In this document: positions 53,850 through 61,786 of the stretch, one piece after another
How positions within the stretch are numbered: the first letter of the stretch is position 1
Layout of the letters: every line of letters begins with the position of its first letter
Assembly: GCA_020086605.1 (NCBI GenBank)
Contig: JACBWW010000003.1
Coordinates: 3,486,281-3,550,280, forward strand
Direction of reading: 5' to 3'
Origin: Lanius collurio
Lineage: Eukaryota > Chordata > Aves > Passeriformes > Laniidae
Length of the DNA stretch: 64,000 nt
Position numbers and translations under genes: made by a program
The notes under the pieces: generated by a model
The model's input: the letters and a program-made list of their open reading frames with translations, nothing else
What the model was told of the DNA's origin: nothing
The model's database searches: none

Positions 53850-54345
53850 CAGGAGGTCCGTGTTACTTAGCTGCTGCTCACCCCTATTAAAGCCTCCTTC
53901 CCATAAGCTTGCGTAACATTGATTACTCACAAAGAGTTCACAATAACTATCATGTAGCTAAACTAATTGAGACAATCATGCTAAGTTATAGTCAGCCTAA
54001 AAGGTACCATTGATGTGGTAATGCCTATAGAAAGTCAGACATGCGACTCACTACCATTTAATTGCTCCTTTAAACCTGTTATTACAATGTTAACTGGCTT
54101 AAGTATATATCGCTCCCTTTTATTGCCTTGATGTGACAAATTAAAACATACACTCTGGAAGCGGCATTCATTTGCGGACGTAGTTGCAGGAAAAAGGGAG
54201 CCGGGCGATGTCAAACCTGTCAGGATGAATTAATTTTAAAACTTGCATTTTGCACTGCAATTCCCAATGCAGTTTTGTTGCACTGGGAAAATATTTTTTT
54301 TTATATAAACGTATAACTGTTACCTATAATATCATATACACTTAT
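53850..54345. promoter_or_regulatory. Candidate conserved enhancer, TAAT-rich
   Basis: Unique, non-repetitive sequence packed with homeodomain and forkhead-like cores (AACATTGATTACTC, GCTAAACTAATTGAG, CATTTAATTGCTCC, ATGAATTAATTTT) and no open frame. It lies between two CpG-rich patches, 3' of IRX2. This resembles the ultraconserved elements of IRX clusters, but the call rests on composition and position only. Confidence 0.4.
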
Positions 54346-54394
54346 TCCACCTCCCTCGGAGCTACCGCGAGACGGACCCCATCGTGCTAAAAAA

Positions 54395-54455
54395 AAATAA
54401 AAAATACAAAACGCAAACAAAAAAAAAAAAAACAAAAAAAAAACAAACAAAAAAC
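54395..54455. repeat. A-rich (AAAC)n low-complexity tract
   Basis: Interrupted poly-A with AAAC units. It is followed at 54747-54759 by a run of 13 G. Confidence 0.85.
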
Positions 54456-54479
54456 CCCCACCCCTTTTGGCTCTGAGAC

Positions 54480-55110
54480 CTCTCCTGACGCTAAATTAAG
54501 TAGAGGTCTAGGAAAGCTGAGAGGGAAGCAAAGATGGGGCTTCTACCTCGGCTCAGCGCCACACGCCTCTGCCGGGGGGCTGGAAGGAGAGTCTTCCGTA
54601 GTTACCTCCCCCAGGCTGCCTAGTCCCAGGCCTGGGAAGGAGAGGGTTACCCACGCCCCAAGACCCTGGAGCAAGGTGGCAGCCACGGTTCCTGCGGGCC
54701 CCTCTTTTTCATCACGATGAAGCTCTGCCGATGTCCCGCAAGAAGGGGGGGGGGGGGGGAATAATTTCTCGCTTCCCCATCCCCATGGCTGAGGCGGGTT
54801 AGGGGTCATTCAAAAGCACCAGGCTGCACCTCTGCCGCGCCGAGGAGCTGAGCCAGCCCCGCACTGCGCCTCTCCGCCCCTGCATCCCGCGCTGGCTGGG
54901 CGGGAGCTTCACGGGCTCCAGGTGAAGCCCCTTCCTTAGAGCAATGGTGAAGGCATTGATTCCCCCAAACAAGAAATATGCAGTTTCCCTCTTTCCTTTC
55001 CCCTCCTCCGCTCGCGGGAAGATGTCAGGGGGTTAAAATGTCCTGCTCGCCCTCTCCCTTGATCTCGGAGAGAGAGGTAAGAGTTGCTGGCACCTTTATG
55101 GGACTCAGAC
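54480..55110. other. GC-rich, CpG-rich patch
   Basis: GC- and CpG-rich sequence (CTCAGCGCCACACGCC, GCCGCGCCGAGGAGC, CATCCCGCGCTGGC). The 88-codon minus frame at 54543-54809 is proline-rich through composition and not recognisable. It may belong to the series of CpG patches at 53.4-57.0 kb. Confidence 0.4.
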
Positions 55111-55354
55111 CTGCGGCGGCTGCGGGAAGCGTCGGCCCTCGCTAACTTTGATCGGCTTTATTCATCCCAGCTGCCCTCTATTTGTTTGTCATTTCGCCTT
55201 TTTACTCCCAGAATCGTTATTTATGGTCTGAAAAGTGAAACGCGCAGTGATTTGCCTTCACATGGACTCTTTGCAAAAGGGGGGAGACACCTCCTTCTCC
55301 TCCCCTCCCCCTCCCTGCGAGGGGGGCTGCCAAAAGAGAGGGGAAAAAAACCTG

Positions 55355-55640
55355 TCTCAATCATTATCAAATCAGCTTTGAATTCATTACTCCAGAGCAT
55401 TAACTAATTACCAGATCAGAGAGAAGAAAAAATAAATATCCCTTTAAATAACTGAAGGTAATTATAACCCTGTTGTTGACACTAACGATTAATAATTGAT
55501 CAGAAGTTATACACAATAAATTGTCAATTTATCTCCCTATAAAAATGCACATACTTATTTTTATTTTATTTCCTAGGCATTCTTTAAGAGCCCGAACAAC
55601 AACAGTATCCACACAGCCGCCATGCGAAGAGCAATAGGAC
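55355..55640. promoter_or_regulatory. Candidate conserved enhancer, TAAT/ATCA-rich
   Basis: A dense run of homeodomain and PBX/TALE-like cores: TCAATCATTATCAAATCAGC, GCATTAACTAATTACCAGAT, CTAACGATTAATAATTGATC, ATAAATTGTCAATTTATC. No coding potential. The two-fold symmetrical ATAAATTGTCAATTTAT is notable. Regulatory role inferred. Confidence 0.4.
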
Positions 55641-55739
55641 TTTTTTCCCCCCTGCACAAATATTCGAGAGTATTTTGAAATCCCCCATCACGGATGACAC
55701 AGGACCGAGCGGAGAAGTGACTTTTTCTGCCTGCGTGTA

Positions 55740-56110
55740 TTCCTGCCTTTCCGAGGGCGGCTGGGCCGGGCTTGACACCCCCCGCCCTTTCCTTTCAGTC
55801 CCTAAATCCGGAAAGGATCTAAGTTAACGGTGGCCACCCCCGAGGCCGAGTGGCCGCGTCTCTCTGTCCCTTACTTTTTGCTCAGGGAAAATGCAGCTTG
55901 CTCAGTCGGGATTGGATGTGAAACGGTGACATTATTCCATGAGTCACGGCTGGGGAGGGGGCGCACGGGTCCAGGCTGCCGGAGCCCGGCTGTCACCTCG
56001 GGCAGGGCGCTTACAGGTAAAACACTCCCCCAGAGCCCGCCTGCCTCCAGGTCCCTGCCTGCAGCTCCGAGCTACCTGCGTGCCAGCGTGTGTCCCGTGG
56101 ATCGCACTTT
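55740..56110. other. CpG-rich patch
   Basis: GC- and CpG-rich sequence with overlapping open frames on both strands (55830-56187) that I attribute to composition. It is flanked on both sides by AT-rich motif-dense blocks. Confidence 0.4.
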
Positions 56111-56139
56111 CCCTCTGTATTTTCAATAAATACCGTGCT

Positions 56140-56480
56140 TCAGAGACGCCGAGTAATAATCAGGGATTAGATGCATGGGTGCTTTGACTATGCACTCTGG
56201 ATCCCTTTGTTTTAAACTTTTTTTAACCCTTCGCTTTTATTTCTTTAGAAGCTGGAATATACCTAAATTATTAGTTACTGGATTAAAAACAAAGGGGTGA
56301 ACATCACATTACTTAACGTGGAGTATTACTCTAATAACAGTATTTTTTTTTTTGCCGTCATTATTCAGTTCCTACAATGGAAAGGCTCTTTTCTGCTACC
56401 TGGATCGTGGGAAGCTTGCTTAAGTATCCGAGATATGTCTGAACATAGAAGGCAAAGAATCGACCTGTATATAAATTCTG
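56140..56480. promoter_or_regulatory. Possible regulatory block
   Basis: A unique AT-rich stretch with GAGTAATAATCAGGGATTAG (a GGATTA OTX/PITX-type core), CTAAATTATTAGTTACTGG and similar homeodomain sites. No open frame of note. Weak evidence. Confidence 0.3.
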
Positions 56481-56489
56481 CCTGGGATT

Positions 56490-56590
56490 TTTGGTTTTGT
56501 TTTTATTTTTGTTTGTTTGTTTGTTTGTTTGTTTCTGTTTTGTTTTGGGGTTTTTTTTGGGGGGGTGGGCTGGGGAGGGGTCGGTGGTAA
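56490..56590 (+). repeat. (GTTT)n followed by G-rich tract
   Basis: GTTT tetranucleotide units at about 56508-56534, then GGGG-T8-GGGGGGG-T-GGG and GGGGAGGGG, with at least four G-runs in the plus strand. It can potentially form a G-quadruplex. Confidence 0.85.
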
Positions 56591-56749
56591 GGGTGATTTG
56601 TTTGTTTCAAAAGTTAATAAGCAATAAAACCGTCCCGGTATTGATTACATTCCTGCATGGTCTCTCAGACGAGCGCTGAGTCTGAACCGCCTTCAAGTGA
56701 GATGTAATATGTGACGGAGCCAGAAACTTTCAGTGGTGACAGGGTTGTG

Positions 56750-56830
56750 TTTTTGGGTTTTTTGGGGGTTTTTTTGGGGGGTGGGTGTTGGGGTTTTTTT
56801 TGTTTGTTTGTTTGTTTTTGTTTTTGTTTC
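56750..56830 (+). repeat. G-rich tract followed by (GTTT)n
   Basis: GGG-T6-GGGGG-T7-GGGGGG-T-GGG-TGTT-GGGG, then GTTT units to 56826. It has the same two components as the tract at 56490-56590 but in the opposite order. Confidence 0.85.
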
Positions 56831-56834
56831 CCGT

Positions 56835-56985
56835 GAGGATGGACACGGAGAGGCCACCACGGAGCGGAGTGGAGCGGGTCGGGCCGGGCTGCTTCGCTCC
56901 GCTCCGGGCTGGTCGGTGCCGGGCCACTCCCGCTCCTCGCCGCGGGGCTGGCGGCCCCGCCGTGTCGGGAGCTGATTGATGGCCC
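56835..56985. other. CpG-rich patch with inverted repeat
   Basis: A short, very GC- and CpG-rich block. GGAGCGGAG (56861-56869) and its reverse complement CTCCGCTCC (56897-56905) form a 9-bp inverted repeat with a GC-rich loop. Frames here are compositional. Confidence 0.45.
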
Positions 56986-57099
56986 CTCAGGGAGGTGGGT
57001 GCAGTCAGGTAGGGCAGAATCAGACGGTCCACCTTACAATTTCCTTCTTCACCTGAAAAATCCTCCCTCCACAAAACCTGAAGACCACCTCCGCGGGTA

Positions 57100-57700
57100 G
57101 AAATTCGTGAGGGCAGTCATTTTTTGTCATCTAGGTAGGTTTTGTTACTTTTTTTTTCCCCTTGCAGCCTGCCTCTGTTACAGGGGCTGGCAAGTCGGGA
57201 GCAAATATGTCACTGGAGCAGGTAGTGAAACGCAGATACCCATTGCGCTTAATATTAACTTTCCTCTTAGCCGGGCCCGTTTCCCTCTGGCCGCGAGCTG
57301 ATGCGCAGCAGCAATTCCCATGTCTGTCTGTCTGTCTGTCTGCTGCTTGCCTGAGCTGCCTGTTACCTCCGTTCCCAACCCTTCCCCCAGCCTCCAGCTA
57401 AACAAAGGTGGGCGAAGCTTTTTTTTCTGCTCCTAAAGGCAGTTGGTGAGCAGCTTTCCTGAAACAATAACTCTCTTATTGAGAACAAATGTTGACATTT
57501 GCAGGGAGCGAAGAAAAAAGCAGCCCAGGAAGTGTAAAGTGGAAAGCGACCCTCTTCCTATTTGACGACAGCGCCAATTCCACCGGGATCCCACCTGAGA
57601 TTAAAGCCCGAATTTCAATAAATCAGCTCTAATGAAATCTCTGGCCCTGAAGAGGGAAGGGTTTGCCTTTTCCCCTCTGAAATGAGCGCAGGAACGAGGG
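57100..57700. other. Intergenic, mixed
   Basis: Contains a (CTGT)n tetranucleotide repeat at about 57321-57342 and otherwise unique sequence. No gene recognised. Confidence 0.5.
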
Positions 57701-57714
57701 GCGGGGGGTGGGGA

Positions 57715-58080
57715 GAAGAGGGAGTAAATATAGAAAGGGGTGTGAGATTTTAATCCCAGGGGGCTGATTAGCATCGTTATGAAATAAACTATACACAAAG
57801 TGATGTATTTTATCGTTCATCCCTCTTTCTTGCTACATTGAAATAATCACATTGTTTTTGCCAACAATCTAGCAAGGCTACACTCTCCTCCTGCTTTCAA
57901 TTTTGATTACTGAATCTCGAATGTTGTTGAATATGCAGTTCTCGCCCATTAGTTTCTTGTTTAAAAAAATAAATTCATATGCCAAATCATTTCAGCGGCT
58001 CCCATCTGCATCCATGAACCGTTTGTGAATTTCTCAGAGGATGAGAGAAGTCCATTGGGTTTTACATATATAGTGAATAC
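57715..58080. promoter_or_regulatory. Candidate conserved enhancer
   Basis: A unique block with a GGGGGCTGATTAGCATCG homeodomain site, TTGAAATAATCACATTGTTTTTGCC (ACATTGTTT, SOX-type core) and TTTTGATTACTGAATCTCG. No coding potential. About 2 kb beyond the IRX2 poly(A) site. Inferred from motif density only. Confidence 0.35.
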
Positions 58081-58940
58081 TTGAAAGCGAGTTTTCCGAG
58101 TCTTTCTACTTTTCTTTCCAGAAAGAAATCCAGGTCTAAATACTAGCAAGGGTGGGTAAATTATGGAAATCTTTTATAAGTCTTTGGGCGTATAAACATC
58201 AAAGGAATGTCGTTAGCCTTTTTTAATCTCTGCCACAGCTTTTGGTTTTTACCAATTGAAATGTACACTTTGTGTCCAACAGAGACCTGGGACATATAAT
58301 GTGGGTGGTGGGGGCTCATGGAGTAGGAGCAAGAGGGGGGAAAAGAAAGTTCAGGCATCTCCCCTAACATAAAAAGTCCCTCTGTAAAATCTTCCTGGAC
58401 TGCAAAGTAAAGACGGTCAAGGATGACTGTAGTAAATATTTGCAATCTACATCATATGCTAAACTGGAGGGAAAAAAAATTAATTACTTCTTAGCTGTTT
58501 GCCTAATTGTACTACACACTACATGCAGACACAATTGCATTCTACCTCAATGAAAAAGAGGATGTTAGAGGAGCAAAGAAGCATCATTCCACAAACAGCA
58601 TAAGAGTGTGAGTAGGCCTTCAGCTGCAAAGATCTTCACTGCCTTAGATTTAGCTAGACGGATCCCAGAGTATTCCAGCAAAACATTATTAATTTCTCCC
58701 CTTTCAGCTGAAAAACACACATATTTTCTCAGTCAGATCAGTTAGATGGCTTTATAGGGGCAAACTACAAAGTGTGTGTGTGTGGGGGGGGCAGAATTCA
58801 TGGGAGTATGGATCATGGAAATTGTGTATATGCATTCAAGAAAAACAGCTTCCTTTCCCCCTATTTAATATAATCACAACATATTTCCGGACTCCAGACT
58901 AACAGGGCTCTTTATCCAGTTAACATTCCCAAGGCTGATG
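58081..58940. other. Intergenic, nothing assigned
   Basis: A 94-codon minus frame (58161-58445) and a 62-codon one (57961-58149) show no recognisable pattern. A GT/G tract lies at 58770-58790. Confidence 0.5.
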
Positions 58941-58949
58941 CCTGAAGTA

Positions 58950-59500
58950 TCTAAGATCACTTTCAAATGCCCTTTCTAACAAGACCTGAGCAAGAGGCCA
59001 CTAATTTTCACTGAACAAAAAGCCACTGGAGAGAGATCCGTTTGTCAATATCAACTGGTCCAGCAATTTCCCATCTTCAGACACATCAGCCTATCTGAGC
59101 TGGCAGATGTTTAGACAAGATTTTATAAATTGTTCAATATCAGACCATAATGAACCCCAACTGACCATTCCAAAGCAGCTAAAAGCATTCAGGATCTCCC
59201 CTGCTGGGATCTAATAATGCTCTCACGCTGGAACATTATTAATCATGGAATAAAATAGATGAGCCTCTTGAAAAATAAGTGTATGATTGATTAAAGGGCA
59301 ATCTAAGAAGCTATTATTCTTGTTTTATAACCGTAAGTTATATTCACTCAATTTATCTTTTGGGGGAAATAAATGATTGTTCGTTTCTTTTCTGAAATTA
59401 TATTATGTGAGGATTCCCATTATTTTACTAAAAATTAAAATTATGAGTTGGATAATTTTTTTGATTCAAATCAAAGCAGATTTCCAATGTAACCGTAAAG
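58950..59500. promoter_or_regulatory. Candidate conserved enhancer near the IRX2 3' end
   Basis: Complex unique sequence with many TAAT/ATTA and TALE-like cores (GGCCACTAATTTTCAC, GGAACATTATTAATCATGG, GTATGATTGATTAAAGG), including a TGATTGATTA PBX/HOX-type site near 59284-59293. It contains no long frame. It lies within 500-1000 bases of the predicted IRX2 transcript end. Confidence 0.35.
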
Positions 59501-59970
59501 ATATGGTTTACTGATATAAAGAGGGAAAACCATAAAAAAACCCCAAATAGTTGGTTTTTTTTTTTTTCCCTTGCATATTTTAGCCAGGAGCAGAAAAAAA
59601 AGTAATTAAAAGTAAGCCATAGCTGATAATAATTTTTCCCCTAGAAATAGTGAATTTAAAGAATGATAACTCAAATAAAGAGCTATTTCACACCAGTCTA
59701 AATAGTTTATAAGAAATATGCATACGTTCCCATCACCCTTTCTACACATATTCATGTATATATACAAATATGTATTTGTACATATGTGTGTATTTAAAGC
59801 TTAAGTATAACGGAGCAACCCAGAAGGAATTAATTTATGCAAAGTATATATTTGCAACATATTTACATTGCTTTCTCTTCTGATGGTCTTAGCTCTACTA
59901 CTGAAATTAGAACTTTCCTCATTTTCCAAGTAATAAACTAATATTTTGAGGGAAATGAACGAAAAACACA
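59501..59970. other. Short intergenic spacer beyond IRX2 poly(A)
   Basis: AT-rich sequence with a T13 run at about 59554-59567 and an ATATGTATAT-rich patch near 59750-59790. No feature beyond low complexity. Confidence 0.5.
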
Positions 59971-59993
59971 ATGTTGTTGCAGACTAGTCTGTT

Positions 59994-59999
59994 TTTATT
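59994..59999 (-). terminator. IRX2 distal poly(A) signal AATAAA
   Basis: TTTATT on the plus strand reads AATAAA on the gene strand, in the context TTGTAAATAAAAAC. About 25 bases downstream on the gene strand comes ACAACATTGTGTTTTT, a plausible cleavage site plus GT-rich element. This is the best candidate for the mRNA 3' end. Confidence 0.6.
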
Positions 60000-60089
60000 T
60001 ACAATTAGAGATATAAATTAGTAAAGAATTCTTGTTAAACAACCAAAGATTGTATAACCATCAACGTTTCAAATAAAAACCAGGCAAAA

Positions 60090-60095
60090 TTTATT
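60090..60095 (-). terminator. IRX2 proximal poly(A) signal AATAAA
   Basis: AATAAA on the gene strand in TGTAAATAAATTTT, 96 bases before the distal signal. A third signal (AATAAA at 60219-60224) lies further upstream. Alternative cleavage is possible. Confidence 0.4.
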
Positions 60096-61282
60096 TACAA
60101 AAAGTTCAGATTCCATTGCAATACAACTTGCATAAATTACTAGAAGCTTTATATTGTTACAAAAATAAATATCAAATTTGTTTCCACTTTGTAAGGACTC
60201 AAGTTCTCCAATCACGTCTTTATTATCTCTACTGTATACATCTTTTACAAATAAATTTTACAATAAATCCTATCACACCTATCGAATAGATACCGTGGCA
60301 ATGAAGTGATCAATTCAAGATATCCTGAGAAAAACAGATCTGTTTTCAAAAGTCACACATACATTGGGGAGACTATACTATACCAGCAAACTCACATAGG
60401 TCCAACAAAATTCTGGTTTAATAATTAGATTCTGAAGATTTAATAGTGCTCTGTGGTCTTCTTTTATACAGTGGCACCAGATGTGATCCGGATTTAGAGA
60501 TTTGTTATATATATTAGCTCGGGGAGAGATGATGGCTTGCTGACTTTTTTCAAAGCAATTGTGACACCTACCTGTGGACCAAGGAAAAAACCAGATCATC
60601 CAAAAATCCTTCAATTAAACTCTAACACCATTAAACGGGGTGGGCGGGAAAGGAAGTAAGGCAAAATTCTTACTCGTGTAATTTGTTCTAACAAAAATAA
60701 AAGTTAGTTGAAAAATATCGGCAAGGTGATTTTTTGTTGCTGTTTATTTAGCTCTAACTAGTGGAACTATTCAGAGTGCCTAGTGCTAGCTAGGCAAGAG
60801 CTAAGTCACCTTGCTTAAGATTCATGTCGTTCTCTTACAACTGTCCCTTTTAATTTTAAATATGCAGTCACTTCCTAAAGCCCCACTCAGGATGTACAAT
60901 TTTAACACTGCCACGTGAGCACAAGCACTCTTGATTTTAAATAGCAATATCTTCAAAGGTATTTTTTTTCCTAAAGATTTCTTTCCATAATATTTAAATA
61001 GTTCCTACGGCTTTGTCTTACACAAGCGAAGAGTATGCAAAGTGAGGGAACTGTCTAACCTGACTTGAAAATTAAGACAAACCCAAGAAATGTCATCATA
61101 AGAGATCTCCGAAAACAGCAGAAAAAACAATGTTTTACTTTGTAATCAAACTGTCAAGTAATGAAGCAAGAAATTAACCTTAAGCAAGTCTAGAACTGTG
61201 CAGCACGTCTCAGACCTGATGCCAAATGATCAGTGTAATAGAAAATGTTCTCACTTACTTGCATTGCTGTGTGATTGCACTT

Positions 61283-61326
61283 CTATAGGTACGGTTGTAC
61301 TCCTACTGTGCAGACTTCAGTGGCAT
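61283..61326 (-). other. IRX2: IRX2 exon 4, coding part (44 bases, terminal)
   Basis: The acceptor TATTTTGACAG is followed by ATGCCACTGAAGTC on the minus strand. With the G left by exon 3, this gives [14 protein letters not shown] and then TAG at 61285-61283. The phase (two bases needed) matches exon 3 exactly, and the VQPYL ending matches the known IRX2 C-terminus. The exon is too short to be seen as an open frame and was found by looking for the family C-terminus. It continues into the 3' UTR. Confidence 0.93.
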
Positions 61327-61749
61327 CTGTCAAAATATAACCGTCAGTTAGTCACAGGACACAGCCAGCTAACTAGATTATACAGTCTGTGTAGGTCCCA
61401 ACCCTTGCTGGTGCAGAATTCATAGCTAGTTCCTTTAAAAGACTGGCCAATATTTTATATCTGCCTGTATCTGGAGTATTTTTGTAGAATAAGATGACAA
61501 CCATATTAGTACAAAACTTTTTTGAAAAAGAAAAACCCAAAAACCCAAATGGAGCAAGAAGCAACCAGTGACAAAAAATGTCACACTCGACGTAATTTCA
61601 CGTCCAAGGTCACCAATTATCTGAACCCAAAGCTGAAAAAAAACCCGTGAGAATACTGGAAACAAAGAGAGTCAAACCAGTTTGTCAGGGAAAAAAAATT
61701 ACAGGCAATGACACCAATGGTCTCTGGATAGCTTTGTGCGTAGTTTTCT

Positions 61750-61786
<37 letters not shown>

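Larger units (their letters stand above)
59972..61282 (-). other. IRX2: IRX2 3' UTR
   Basis: AT-rich sequence of about 1.3 kb from the TAG stop to the last good poly(A) signal. Several AATAAA signals are present on the minus strand (60219-60224, 60090-60095, 59994-59999). ATTTA elements are frequent towards its distal end. The 3' limit is inferred: a CA-rich site near 59972 with a GT-rich stretch (TTGTGTTTTT) just beyond, as expected downstream of a cleavage site. The short open frame at 60378-60614 in this region is not a gene. Confidence 0.7.
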
